Shown one piece after another: positions 22,549 to 35,154 of a DNA stretch of 64,000 bases. Source of the DNA: Endocalyx cinctus (lineage: Eukaryota; Ascomycota; Sordariomycetes; Amphisphaeriales; Apiosporaceae). Made by a program: the position numbers and the translations under genes. A model generated the notes under the pieces. It worked only from the letters and a program-made list of their open reading frames with translations. It searched no databases and was not told the origin of the DNA. Position 1 is the first letter of the stretch. Every line of letters starts with the position of its first letter. The stretch spans positions 868,001 to 932,000 of the forward strand of contig BCKC01000003.1 of NCBI GenBank assembly GCA_001600455.1. Direction: 5' to 3'.

Positions 22549-25500
22549 ACATATACAGAGTACATGTAGGTATGTAGACATGCAGTAGCAGAGAAGCAAA
22601 GTCGCATATGGCGGGCGAAAAGGGCAAGGATATGAGCGGCTCGGACGACGGAAGGACACCAAAATTAGCCAATGTTCAATCGCCCTCAACTTCAAGAACC
22701 ATGGGCCAACGCTAGGCAACTATACTACACTAGGGTTTCCTTGTCCCTACATTTAGTATACGCGATACCCTTAAGTTATGGTGGAATTTTCGCCACAAGG
22801 GCAGAAGGGCTACTAAACATGACATGACACCTTTTACTTCTCAGAACATCGCCATCCTCGTGCAATACAAAGAATACAAACGGGAGGAACAACGCAATCC
22901 ATGGATCCTATAAATCTAACATGCTCATGTATTCTCTTGTAGAAGCGAGAACAGCTGCGCGTCGACTGAGTTTCTTCTCAATAATACCTAGGTATGTATC
23001 ATTTATAGTACATTTGTGCTAAGTACTGCTTGAAAAGTAAGACACTATTCCGTTCTCTACGATACCAAAAATTGTATGGTGGCCTGCGGTGATACCGGTA
23101 TACGGACGGAGGATGTCAAGTATCATCACCGACTAGCTCAGCGAGTAACGCTGTTATTGTCTCCCTTGTTATCAACTGAGAGGCGCATTTACTGGTCTCG
23201 ATCCCTCCTTATTTATTAAGTAGAACAAATCAACAAAGGCGTCATTTTGAGACAAAAAATGAGATCGTACATAAATAGTAAAAAGAAACAAGCAAGACAT
23301 CTGATACATATCTCATATCCATGGATATCTTGGTTCGTGGTCTCGTCCAAGTCTGAAATGCCGACTCGCTTCGACGAGTTTAGTAGGTGCTGATAAGGTT
23401 ATGGTAGCTCATGGTAGCTTATGGTAGCCTAAATCTTTTTTATTTCCCCTACGGAATCGTTAATCCGGTGGGAGTCTACGCAGTAAAAAAAAAAAAAAAA
23501 AAAGCATCTTTCTACTTGTCAGAAAGGGTGGCGTTTTTCGAGAAATTTTTCTATTTTTCAAAAGATTCATTTTGTGATGATGGCAAGAAGTAAGAAATGG
23601 AATTTCATTCGAGATGTTTGCAAAAAGGCGACTGCTCACCGCCACTCAAGCCTATCGCCTCTCTTTCCCAGGATTTTAACAGATGCGCATCTTCTTCACA
23701 GGGGCAGAGGGGGTGTAGGTAAATGACGAACGACTGGGAATTTTACACATATCGCAAACAGAAAAGCTGACTGGACATCCTTTTTTTTTTTTTTTTTTTT
23801 TTGGAGAGGAGGGGTTTTGGGGGGAAGACGTTTCAACCAGAAAAGAAAAAAAGAGCCGGCGTTTTAATAGTGGTTTTAATGCAGTAATCGTTGAATGCCG
23901 GTTGCAATCTAGCTTAAAAATCCAATGCAAGAGATTGTGGCTATGTTACTTTCTTGGTTGTCTGTAGTGTAATATGTGTGTATGACTCTTCTATCTTCCC
24001 ATCCTGCCTGGCCAATAAGAGAGTATCAAATCATCTACCTAGGAGCTATCATACTATCTGTATCATAACCTTTTTTAAAAGAGGCAAATAAGCCGACAGG
24101 CATCATATGCAAGTGGGAGTGACGAATAAGATAGGCGACTATGAACATTTTTGCTATCATTTGATTGTCGTGAAATTTCCACATTCAGAAACGCCACTTC
24201 CGACTCTCACGCCTGGTTGCAGGTGTGGTGCATCTATCAGTAGTAGAGAATATTGCCTGGTTCATTTCTGTAATGCTGGGATAATGAGTCACTATCTGGC
24301 CTGTAACATCATAACAAGCCAGCAGTAAGTTTCAAACTACGCATGAAATTCCAGGTAGGACAATAGGTGTGCATGGTTTAAATTTTCACGATGCGAGTGT
24401 AGCTACGAAACAGTACGACGCAAGTATATCCAGCCAATAGATCCAGTACGTTCCTCCTCTTTATCCCGGGCGATGTAATTGTCGCAAGCAAAGTCTTCTT
24501 CATGACGTTGTGTATGACAACGAGCACAATGAAAACGAAAGGTGGTAGAAAGCAAAAATTGCGCCAAGTACGATCCCGAAGGATAATACAGCCCAGTCCA
24601 CTCCGCGATGTGCAATGCAGGCGTCCTGAACTCCAAGTAGAAAATCTTGAGCTTCTACTTAGTCAACAAGGTAAGTATGAAGAAGAAAGGAGGAAAAGTT
24701 TTGAAATGGTGGGAGGATTCAGAGCTATTTATGCAACTCCAAAGGCGGTCTGCCAATCAGTAACCGGCAGAACTTTCAAGTCAAATAAAATAAACTAATT
24801 TATTTTAACCAATCAAAAAATTCGAGACCGCCCCACTGTAAACTATTAAATTGACATTAAGGTAGGTACAAGAAGTTACTGAGACATGTACTGTAATGGA
24901 TGTACTCCATACTGTACTGTAGAACACGCTAACAGTTGGCCTGTAGCTCTAGAGGTGGATATCATTTTACTTATATGTACACTAGAATTATAAGTAAAGT
25001 ACCTACCTAGGCACTTACTACGGTGGGTAATATTAGACACTGTACTGTATACAGAATTCTGAAGGTAGCCCTAGATTTTCAATATCGATAATTTATACCA
25101 AGTACTTTTCATAAAATGTCGCTGATTAAGAGAAATCCCATCTTTATTCAGAGTCCAATCAAAGGCCGAATTTTCACCCGTACTCCGTGCGGATTTCTAC
25201 ATACACTAATAAATGTACCTTATCTTTTTTTGACACATGCACCTTGAAAATGAATGCACCAACGCGCCAAGTTCTAAGTACTAAGTATATACAGACATGT
25301 TGCTTCCAATATGGACTTAAGGTATGACAAAAAAAGGTCAGATAATATTTAATCGTACCCTCAACAGTGGAGGCTGTCGCATCTCCCTTTTCTTCTTTTC
25401 TCCTCTTTCCCTCTGTTAAATCTGTTCAAGGGCAACATCGATCAAGAAGGTAAATAGGATCGAGAGGTTCTCAGAGGACTAGTAAGTGTATTCGAGTAAT

Positions 25501-26049
25501 GATTTCGATTCGATACAAGGCCAGATTCGACTACCTAAAGAACTACCAACCTAGAATTATTGGATTGATCAAATCTTCCCATTATTTCGTCACCGTTAGC
25601 TTAAGCAAAAGAATTCACTGTCTCGTCATCTGCTATATCCACCCTGTTCTTCAAGCTAGTCTAGAGAGTAGGTTATGCTTGTCCAGACTTGATCCAGCGA
25701 TTAATACCAACCCCGAACGCAACAAAGATGTCTACATAACGATGATGACACTGCCCAAGTCTATCTAAGTGATACAGCGCGGAAACGAGGACGGTCTTAT
25801 CCCTAGAAATTATTATAACGCACGTTTAATTCAAGGTAATAACTAGATATCGGGTATCATACATGTAAGACCCTTATAGATATTTCGTCCTCAAGAGCAA
25901 CTAACAGTCCACAATTTCTTGCTGTCATCAAGCTGTCGCAATCTAATCCACTCGAGCACGGACAAAAGATAGTTCTCTTCCGCAAAGTACCAGATTAATA
26001 GGGGAAAAAATATAGAAGGACGGGGAGACTACGCGAAAGGCACACGGTC

Positions 26050-26930
26050 CTACCAGTGCTCTTTTTCCGGCATAGCATCAACGACCCTCGTAGAAGGTGA
26101 CTCGGACAGTGGGTCCGCAGGCTCAGACGGCATTTCGTACCTTACCTGGGATTGTCCGTACGCCTCGGCGATGTATTGTGGGGACATTTCGTGGGGTATC
26201 TGGGTCTGCCAGGGGGCCTCCGACATCAGGGGTTCGTAGGGCTTCACGGCAGCCGGTGGCGTCGGTCCCGCCATCGCCGGAGCGGGGCTTTCGGGCGCCT
26301 TTTCACTCTGGCTTGGTGTCTGCTCCTGCTTCTTTCTCGTAAGCGGCCGGATCCAGACGAAGAACACGACGGCCAGGATCAGGAGCACGACCCCGAGGGT
26401 CCCGCCGATACTCCCGCCGATGATGGCACCGATATTGGTATTAGTCGAAGCATCCGACGCAGGTACATAAGCCTTGCATTCATCCACACTGTAGTACTGC
26501 CAAGTCGAATTGTAGCAAGCCCCCCGATCCGCGAAGAAGAGAATGTCCGCCGAGCAGATCAAATCATTGGTGTCGTTCCCATAGATGGTCACTAGGCACA
26601 AACACGCCCAATCAGCACCACAGAATTGAAAAGCGATGGGGAGCATATAACAGCCTACGTCACGTCGAAATCAGGCATGGATGAAAGGGTTTGCGTACCA
26701 CCACAATCAGTTCCAATACTGTTCACCATGAAGCTTTTGTAAGCGGCTGAGACCCTTTGACTAAATTTCTCGCAAGGCCCAGACCCGGGATTATCGTCGC
26801 TTTGGATCGTCTCGACAAATGTCTGGCAGCGGTCATCGGAGAACGTCAAGATAGTCGTTGCTCCGACGACAAAGAGGCTGTTTAACGCAAGGGTCAAAAG
26901 GAGAAGGCCAGTTATCACGAAACGCGCCAT
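26050..26930 (-). CDS. Putative single-pass membrane protein with Cys-rich ectodomain
   Basis: Two exons (26930-26699 and 26654-26050) encode 278 residues. Residues 1-25 (MARFVITGLLLLTLALNSL onward) are a signal peptide. A cysteine-containing ectodomain follows (CGADWACLCLVTIYG and DRGACYNSTWQYYSVDECKAY among its Cys motifs), then a transmembrane helix (IGAIIGGSIGGTLGVVLLIL onward), a basic stop-transfer (RPLTRKK) and a Pro/Ser-rich cytoplasmic tail ending MPEKEHW. The layout resembles fungal Mid2/WSC-like wall-associated proteins, but no named domain is recognised. The joining intron (26655-26698) is only 44 nt; splicing it gives CGGCYMLPIAFQFC and removes a stop. An in-frame ATG six codons upstream (26948) and another at 27005 are possible starts; I chose the one that puts the hydrophobic core at the N-terminus. 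Confidence 0.7.
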
Positions 26931-29143
26931 TGTTTTCTCAGAAGGCATAAACACCAGACTGAAGAAATAAAGAATAGGAGATTGGAATAAGGCTGTAGAG
27001 ATCAAGTGATATATTGTAAAAGTTTTGTCAGTAAACTGCTGAGGTGAGTCAAGCCTGACACCTCACATATCTAAACTTGAACTTGTAAAGTACTTGGCGT
27101 TGAAAAGTCTCGCTTTTGCTTGGGCATATGCTGAGAGACTCGAGAAAAGATTCAAGGAGACAGAGATTGCCCTTTGGGCACTGGAACTTGCTGGCTGTTT
27201 TATAAAACCGGGAAGAAAATAGACGTTACCTAGCCCGCCGTCAGCACCAGATCCCCGGGACTGCGGCTGACCGTTACAGGAGCATGAGATCACAACATGA
27301 AAGTATTAGAGTATGTCTAATGCCCTGGGAATCATGGCTAAAATATTGGTAAAAACCTAAAAATGATAGAAGCAACAATCTTTGGAATTTTTCCTCGGTG
27401 TAGCTCTACGACAAGATCTACCAGATCCCGAGAAGCGTCTGGATAGGTGTCGAGGACGGTCAGGAGCCAGCTACTACAGAACAGTAGCATCCTCGATCAG
27501 AAGACGCTGATTTGCGAAAAGGGCCAAAACTTCATAGCAGGTAGGTATCAATGCTAGATAGAAACTGATGTCGAAGATTCTCAACGGTCGTTCGTAGAAA
27601 TCAGTGAAATATTAAACAGTAGACCTAGCCGTCTTAACATCGGATCCTCTCACAGAAATCTCAAACCCGAAGACCAGACCCGAGAGGTCGGAACCATACA
27701 CACCAACTACAACTTCAAGGCTCGATGACGACAGGATATGTGTGATTTTTTATTAAACTTCGGAGAGTGTGTAACCTTACTTTAGCATTTTAAGAGTTTC
27801 CCAAGAGTCGTAAAGGTTGGTTTCATTGGTTCTTACAAAAATGACATGTGAATAAGAGGTGTTTTGTCAGCCAATACTCTTATTATTATTATTTTTCATA
27901 CAGTACAATATGTAACTAGAAGCTTTGACCTTTGTCCTTTTGTATCCCAACTCCGAAGATCTTGGACTTATTTTAGATCCTTAAGTACTTGTACTGCAAT
28001 AGGAGCTCCCAAGGTGGCAACGGGAATATGACCCTCGGGCACAAACATATATACTCTTTCCGTAATTTCCGGAAGGGCAAAAGGTTAAGAAATGAGGATT
28101 GAGATACGTAGGATGCATGTGACGGAGATGTGCGTTCATCCTACCGTCGGAGGGGGCGGGAGAGGGAGGGTTGCTTGGGGGGCGCTCAGTGTATGTTGAA
28201 GGTTTTGCACCGTGGGACGGGAGGTTGTCCATGGTATTATTAATAAATAAAATAAAATAGCAGAGATCTCAACAAACCTTAGGAGTCTATTGCGTATTAT
28301 ACACAGTTATTTAAGCTTAAGAACAGTCATTCCGTTTCTATCTTATTATCTTCAAGCTATGGACTATTTGTGACCGAGTTCCCAGGCCAACGTGAGCCAG
28401 ACCTTAACGGTACACTACAGTTTCCATATTTCCACATCTTGCACGCTCGAAAGGTCAGCACATCTAACTACATACAGTCATAAACAACTTAGAATTTGGA
28501 CCATTAAAGCATTTATAGATTGTAGACCTCGAGTGTCTACCGTCGGCCTACTTAAATCCATGCCCAGTCAATATGTGTACGGACGAATCATCATCTCCAC
28601 ATAAATCTTATAAGGAGACTTTCTGATGATAACACCCATCCGAACGCCAAAGCATCCTATAAAACAGGCCGGCGTGTCCAGTACCCGTTCCATCTTATTT
28701 TGACTTCGTATCCCCTGCACGAGACAGATAATGATTACTCAGACCACTCAGACTTGTTGCCTTCACGACGATAGTATCAAAGGGTAGCCGTGTTTTTTTT
28801 TTTCTTCTTGTCTCGGTCTGATTTCTAAACATGACCAATGTTTGCCGCTATCGTATTAGACAGAAATTGGTACGAGTGTTGGTTCGATGGGGGTTTTAAG
28901 GAATCACCTCGTCAACCATGTGATTTGAAGGGATTTATTCGTAGTACCACCGTAGATCAAGTCTTTTTCTTTTGCTTGAAAAAGGTTTGTTTAAGTCAAC
29001 ATAACGTCCCTCTTCTTTCGAGGAACTAGTTTGCGAATTTATTCGCCAGATGCTGTCTATATAACTCCTTTAGAATGTACAGGTAACAGAAAAACGGGGT
29101 ATCTCATATAACTTTTTTTTTGTTTTTTAAGCTTAAATCAAGT
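26931..29143. other. Intergenic, 2.2 kb
   Basis: Nothing gene-like was supported. Short open frames at 27063-27293 and 27981-28232 (minus) and 28392-28604 (plus) have no motifs. The right end is the 3' flank of ALG7. Confidence 0.5.
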
Positions 29144-30636
29144 TTAGACGACGCTTCTAATGCTCAGATTATCCTCTCTAAAGATCAAGAGCGCCAGGCG
29201 GTGGCGTATAAATAGGCCAAACAAGCCTACCAGGATCTGCATAGCAGTTATTTCCATGGCCAGACGGTCTTCTCTCATAGGGCCTCGCCATACGAGCCAC
29301 AAGTTTAGGATAGTGAAGTTACTCGTCTCTAGAATTCGACCCTGTTCGTCCTCTTTAATGCTAAGTAGCTTAAACTGAGCTAGAAGCCGTAGGGCACGCT
29401 CAACCACGAATCGGGGCTGCTTCTCCTCCCACTTCGTTACGCTCGGTTCCAGGAGTCCAGTTCGTGCGTTGAAATGCGGCAGACGATGACGTGGGCAGGG
29501 AATTAAGCCGAAGAGTTGAGGTGTGCTGTAGACGAAATTGAAGATCTGGGGTATTAACAGCAGGATTAAGGTCTTCGAGAAATGGCCCAGGATACTAACT
29601 ACCACGAACACCATGCCAGCAAAATAACAGTACGTGTCACCCACGAAGACACGGGCAGGGTACCAATTGTGATATAGAAGTGCGAAACTCACCCCGAGGA
29701 AGGGTAGAAGGAAGTAGAGGGAGAAGAGATGAGAATCCGTGGCGGGATGAGGGTAAGGCGTGAAAAGATACAAGGCGTCGTTGAAAGCTAGTAAGAGCGC
29801 AATCACAATACTCTGACTGACTTCAATACCATTAATCCCCGCCAGGATATTGATACTATTGGGACTGAAGATGCAGAACGCCGCCATATAACCGTAGTAT
29901 AAGATGCCGAGATCGAGAAGCTCGCGTCCGATGTACGGCTGGAGGAATGTGGGTAGGACGATGGAAGTTACCCCGAAATCGACGAAGTAGATAACCAAGA
30001 GCGGAATAGAGGCGAAGGCGGGAATGAAGAATTTGTGTCGCCATCGTATATCGAATAGGTCATCGCCAATGCCGAGGAGAGTGATGGATTGGAGAGAGAT
30101 GATGGCGGAGAGGAAGGAGGCCAGCTATTAATCGAGGCTTGGTAAGCTTGCTAACCCCAAGCAGGAGAAGAAGTGCAATAAGAAGCATGTATTGGATATC
30201 ATACCTTGCTATGGGGAAACTTATGGAGTAACCTTCCCTTGTGAACAAATTCGGTGTTCATGACCACATCGCGATTTCCACCTCCACTAGTAGCGATCAC
30301 TATATCTTTATAAAATGGAAAGGGGATAAAGATGATGATAATCAGAAGATAAACAATAGCACATATGGCGCCCATACATTCTGGAAGGTAGTGAGTATTG
30401 TTGACTTTAGATAGATCGCGACCCTTCAAACCGGCCTTGATGAAGGTAGGGCCAAGCCATCTGATCATAGCATAACTAGAAGCGAAGGCGAGACCGCTGA
30501 GAGCTAATGATGCTATCAATGGCTCTCCTTCGCCATCGAAAGTACGAACGAGAACGGCGACACATGCTAAACTAAGAGCCGTAAGGACGAGAGATTCGTT
30601 GCGCGAGAGCGCAGTTGGTAGAGTTGCCGGGGCCAT
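29144..30636 (-). CDS. alg7: UDP-GlcNAc:dolichyl-phosphate GlcNAc-1-phosphotransferase (ALG7/DPAGT1)
   Basis: Two exons (30636-30205 and 30124-29144) encode 470 residues. The enzyme moves GlcNAc-1-P from UDP-GlcNAc to dolichyl phosphate at the ER membrane, the first and tunicamycin-sensitive step of N-glycan precursor synthesis. The protein is a multi-pass membrane protein. Diagnostic motifs are GLKGRDLSK in the first cytoplasmic loop, the catalytic aspartates in GIGDDLFDIRWRHK, NSINILAGINGIEVSQS, and FVGDTYCYFAGM. The 80-nt intron (30125-30204) is phase 0 and reconnects HKFPHSK with LASFLSAIISLQ. Length and motif order match fungal ALG7 closely. Confidence 0.95.
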
Positions 30637-31789
30637 TTCATCGCATTGTAGAAGTGAGATTGTAGTGGAATGGAAATTGATCTTGCTTCGGTTTACCTCC
30701 TTGGATTTGTAGTTGGGAAGGAAGAAGATTCGACGCGAAGATACCTACTATTTAGGCAGGTGGTAGGCTAGGAAATATGAATAATATGTATTCTGTCGTC
30801 GCATTACGCGGAAAGCGATGCGTGGCCTCAACTTTTTTTTAAGGGTCTGTCTATTGAGGCTGAAGATGCAGATAATGTAAATATAAACACAGTAAACCGT
30901 AGCTATTACTATACATAGCCACAACCTGACGTCAAGCGTGTAAGACGCTAAAAGCAAGCGCTATAGAATAGCTTAATGCTATGGCTCAGCAGTATTAAGT
31001 CAACCTTATTTTGGTTTAGCACAAATTACTCACATTTAATATAGTGCGTAATGTACTGTATGCACGGGGTATTCTGTACGGAGTACATTACTTGTCAGCT
31101 TGGCCCCCTAGAGGTAGCACCATTTTTCACAGATGATGTTTGAACCAACCGAAGTTCAAGAATATGAACATCTCTTTACTTTGAGTAACTCGACATGGTT
31201 ATAAAATTGTCTCATGTCTTTACTCCTTTGAAATATTGTGCCTGTATGGCCACAGATTGTTATCTTTGGTTTTTTGTCACACCATACAGGCAAACAGCTA
31301 ACAAACCTCTCTCAAAAAATCATGTACACCTCTACATCATTCTAGATTCCTTGAGATCTTTCTTATATGAAACTAACAATATCACGGCCCTTGCGTCTGT
31401 GTTGCTTTTATATTATCGTAGAAGATTTTTTTTTTTTTTCCTTTGAAAGGAGAGTTATTCCGACCAATGGATGTATTGTTTCCTTCTCTCCTGAAACAAA
31501 TTCCAATGGAGTGGTTCGATCTGATAATTAAAAGAACGATACCCATACTCACTTAATCATCCTTCAGTGGGTCAATCTCCTCCCAAGATGAATCCTATCT
31601 CTTTTCCTACAAAATTATATATAAAATGCGGATGCCTCTGTGTTTCTATAAATGCTTAATATGTTGACAGCTAAGTTCTCTCACCCTTTACCTCTCTCTC
31701 TATCGACCTATGTATCTATGACAACCTCAACAATAAACCTTCATATTATTTCTTAATTCTATCATTTTCCCACAACACCACCACGCATC
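30637..31789. other. Intergenic between divergent ALG7 and a small ORF
   Basis: This stretch must hold both promoters. TATATATAAAA at 31616-31626 is 164 bp upstream of the start at 31790. GTACGGAGTAC at 31076-31086 is a recurrent word in the window's spacers. No gene is seen. Confidence 0.5.
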
Positions 31790-32086
31790 ATGACCAATAT
31801 ACTTTCTCTCACGGGCATGATATTGTGGAGTTGCCTCATAGCCGCAGCTGCAGCGTCGCCTGTATCTCCGGCTCTAACATACAGGGCAACATCAACATCA
31901 TCCGACCACATCCTTTCAAAACGAGATTCCAAGAATATTGAAATGATATTGATAATATCTTCCACGTCGTTTGGGATCTTGTTCGGGGGCATGTTGGTTT
32001 TGTACTTACTATATCTCCTCATATACCAATTTCCCACATGGATATCAGCGAAGATTCGGCCGAAAGGGATATATTCTCGATATTAG
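31790..32086 (+). CDS. Hypothetical small secretory/membrane protein
   Basis: A 98-residue open frame that I do not recognise. Residues 1-23 look like a signal peptide (hydrophobic run then AAAAASP). A dibasic Lys44-Arg45 site could be cut by Kex2, leaving a peptide that begins DSKNIEM and continues into a strong hydrophobic helix at about residues 51-76 followed by basic residues. It has a good TATA-like box 164 bp upstream and a C-rich context before the ATG, unlike random open frames nearby. It is either a small single-pass membrane protein or a spurious frame; no intron is needed. The function is unknown. Confidence 0.4.
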   Translation: MTNILSLTGMILWSCLIAAAAASPVSPALTYRATSTSSDHILSKRDSKNIEMILIISSTSFGILFGGMLVLYLLYLLIYQFPTWISAKIRPKGIYSRY

Positions 32087-33782
32087 ATCAATCCAACTCA
32101 ACTCAGCATACTATGGGAGAGACAGCGTTGTTTTTTTATTTTATTTTTAACTCCATTGGTCGATGTCCCGTATGCGCACTCAAAACATTTCAGGACGTTC
32201 TTTAGCTTGGTGATTCTACTTTCGCTGTCGACTTGAAAACCGAGGCTTCCCTAGTGGCTTCCACCTTTCTGGGTTTCATAGCGTCGCTGGCATCGTGCCT
32301 ATGAGATCGCTTCTCGACGCTAGACTTCTGATACGATTATTCTATGCGGGCTCGACCAGGACGCTGATCGTTATCTGACATTTTCGACTGACGAACACTT
32401 ATGCTCAGAACCTATTCACCGTATTAAACTTTATCGATAAAACTTTAAGGCCATGTCTCCCGAAATATGATGGCGGCAGCGTAGACGAGTTTGGCCGTGC
32501 GTTTGAACGGAATGTTGCAAGGCCGTTCTATATTGACGATGATAGGAGAACAGGTTTATTGGTTGCTTTAAAATTCGTGTTAGGGGCTGGATGACCATTG
32601 CTAACAATAAAGACGTCAAGGAACGCCTGAATATTGGAATGAAAAGACTTTGAATACTTTTACCTGGGGACAATGTTGTGAGCTATGTTGTCTCAATGTC
32701 ACGTTTTATTATGCAGTATAGCTCACGTGCTCTTATAAATTTCAAACTACGACTCAAGTCGCACTCTACATTCCCTACTATTCAATTGCGGGCGGAATTT
32801 GCATCTATGCATCCTTATTCCGTTTCGAGAAGACTTCGTACTTACACTGCAAGCCACGACTCGTATCAGCACATGTTCCAAGTACAAGTACCCCGATCTA
32901 CCTACAAATCGAATTTGAAATGGAAAATGTAACGATGTAGATTTAAAAACGAAATAGTGGGTAGCCGGATAGACGTTTCTATTCGACGGATTACCATGAT
33001 ATACTACATATGTGAAACCTCGACAAGGAGTAACCGACAAATAGGCAACACGGAAGTAGCGCCCTCAGGTGGCAAAGAATTAAAAAAGGTAAAAGGAATA
33101 ATCCAGCGTCGGGTTGATTAGGATTTACTATCGTACCCTAAGAAGACGTGCGGGTAGGTTTGACAAGATGGTAATTCAAGCTTTTTGCTCTACGTAGTAC
33201 ACATGATTAGGCTTGGTGTCTGGAAAGCCTGCCATGCCAAGGTTTTCACTTTTTGGTATCTTGTATCTTCCCGCCTGGCAACTAGGGAAAATAAGTTCTA
33301 AATATCTAGGACGGTAAATCGTTATAAATGCCGATTTTTATCTCTTACGGTTTGCTGTTCTAAAACATGTATCCTTTTATACATAGAAAATGAATAAGTA
33401 CCCGCTGTCTGTATCCATAAGAAGACAGACTGTCTAGATCATGTGACTTAAAACCCCGCTAGACTGGCTGACTGGATCTGTTATCCGTAGGCCCGCCCGC
33501 ATCTGCTGGATCCGATTCGTCATGTCAAGGCGTACAGAAACACATACATAGACAGCATCGTCGGTAATTTCCTGTTTTACTCCCTTAGAAGTGGTAGCAG
33601 TGAATCAGGAAACCTGGGGTTTCAAATCTACTGGTTCCTTCCTAATCTACTGTTCTCCTCTATGTCTTTACTCCATATTCTATAAGATTTCCGACAGTCC
33701 AGGTCTCGTTAAACCTCCAACCAATCTGCTGCCTATCCAACTCAAGCAGCGCATCAGTAATATATAAGCTAGACTCTTCCAC
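32087..33782. other. Intergenic, 1.7 kb
   Basis: Only short motif-free open frames (such as 32431-32673 minus and 32678-32932 plus) are present. TACGTAGTAC occurs at 33191-33200. The right end is the promoter of the molybdopterin-binding-domain gene. Confidence 0.5.
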
Positions 33783-35154
33783 ATGATCTCCCGACTTTCG
33801 CAACTAGCGCGACACCTCTCAAGACCTCATCCTAATTTTGGCCATACATCATCTGCCTTTTCAGCTACCGGCGGTTCTAGATCCAGCGGTTTGGTGTCCA
33901 GAATCATGGCTTCCGCGGATGAACGTAATACGAGAACTATTCACACGGCCGCCTGTCTTATCATCGGCGATGAAGTTCTCGGAGGAAAGGTGCGCATTTT
34001 TGATATTTTGTTGCTGTATGAGTCTCGAACATCGCTAACGAGCCTTTCTACAGACTGTTGATGTGGGCCATCCCAACCAGAAAAAAACATACAGGGGCTA
34101 TGCGTAGTCGTGTCCGTTACTAACAAGAATGGACTCCTACGTAGACAAACTCGGCTTATATGGCGAAATGGTGTTTCTCTCTAGGAATCGTAAGACTCTA
34201 CTGCTTTCGTGTTTCGCTTGATACTACATCGAGTGACTGACGAATTCTTCAGCAATTCAAAAGAGTCGAGGTCATAGAAGATGACGAGGACGAGATTATA
34301 GAAGCCGTTCGCAGAATGAGCGATCGTTATGATTTCGTTGTGACAAGGTCAGAGAAATAACCCCCTTTCATAAGCACTCTACGCAATGACGTGGCTGACC
34401 ATGCGCAGTGGAGGAATAGGGCCGACGTGAGCGCGTAACTGACTAACCCATGGCAGCAAAACTTCATCACTAAACTCAAAATCATGAACAGGCACGATGA
34501 TATTACTTACCAATCTATCGCGAAAGCGTTCGAGCTCAAGCTGAAGTTGCACGAGGAGACTTACGAAAAGATGAAGAAGTTGACCAAGCCTAGCAAGTCT
34601 CAACCTAACTTTAGCTGGGACGTCGAGTCCCCAGCTAGAACGGCGCGACTCAGAATGGCGGAGCTCCCTACCGACGAGACCCGGGACCTAGCCAAGCAGG
34701 CATTATTTCCCTGCGACGACCTGTGGGTTCCGGTATCGGTCGTAAACGGCAACATTCATATCCTACCGGGGGTGCCAAGACTATGTAAGCAAGTTCGTTC
34801 TATTATCGGATTTTCCCGACCACTTTTACTAAGCCGATTCCGATAGTCGAACGCCTGTTGGACGGGCTGAAACCCTTCATAATTGATCGGCTCGTGGATC
34901 CGGAGGGCAAAGGGATATTCAGAGTTATCATCTCTACGCCGATGTCCGAAAGTGCCGTCGCCGAATACCTGACGGGACTAGCCGCCAAGGTCGGACCCAA
35001 CGGCGTCAAGGTCGGAAGCTATCCTCGGTGGGGGAAGAAGAACAACTCTGTCACGCTCGTCGGCAGAGACAAGTCGTACGTCGAGAGCCTCGTGCCAGAA
35101 GTGGTCGAGAACGTTCAAGGAAAGCGAGTCCAGGTCGAGGGGGAGGATGACTGA
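33783..35154 (+). CDS. MoCF/molybdopterin-binding (CinA/FLAD1-like) domain protein
   Basis: Seven exons (33783-33989, 34054-34062, 34145-34189, 34253-34347, 34409-34426, 34492-34784, 34847-35154) encode 324 residues. The MoaB/MogA-like fold is shown by ACLIIGDEVLGGK, TVDTNSAYMAKWCFSLGI, RVEVIEDDEDEI, VVTSGGIGPTHDD (residues 116-128) and ILPGVPRLFERLL. This domain occurs in molybdenum-cofactor enzymes, bacterial CinA and the N-terminal half of animal FAD synthase FLAD1. The fungal stand-alone protein lacks the FAD synthase half, so its reaction is uncertain. The first 40 residues (Arg/Ser-rich, no acid) suggest a mitochondrial form; an ATG at 33906 (MASADERN) would give a cytosolic one. Exon 2 is just 9 nt (Thr-Val-Asp) and exon 5 is 18 nt; both supply invariant motif residues. 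Confidence 0.85.

Larger units (their letters stand above)
19523..26049. other. Gene-poor region, 6.5 kb
   Basis: The first 800 bp are probably the SET3 leader and promoter. The rest has only short open frames without domains. It carries a nearly pure A tract at 21488-21586, T and A runs (e.g. 23484-23503, 23780-23801), a perfect 22-bp palindrome at 22527-22548, and sequence dense in GTAC/TAGGTA words at 24830-25100. I see no rRNA or tRNA and no transposase-like open frame. Confidence 0.5.

Noticed and set aside
23131..23210. tRNA-like stretch (TAGCTCAGCGAGTA followed later by GGTCTCGATCC)
   Set aside because: A-box-like and B-box-like words are present, but no acceptor or anticodon stems pair, and the B box has an extra base; at most a chance or decayed tRNA.
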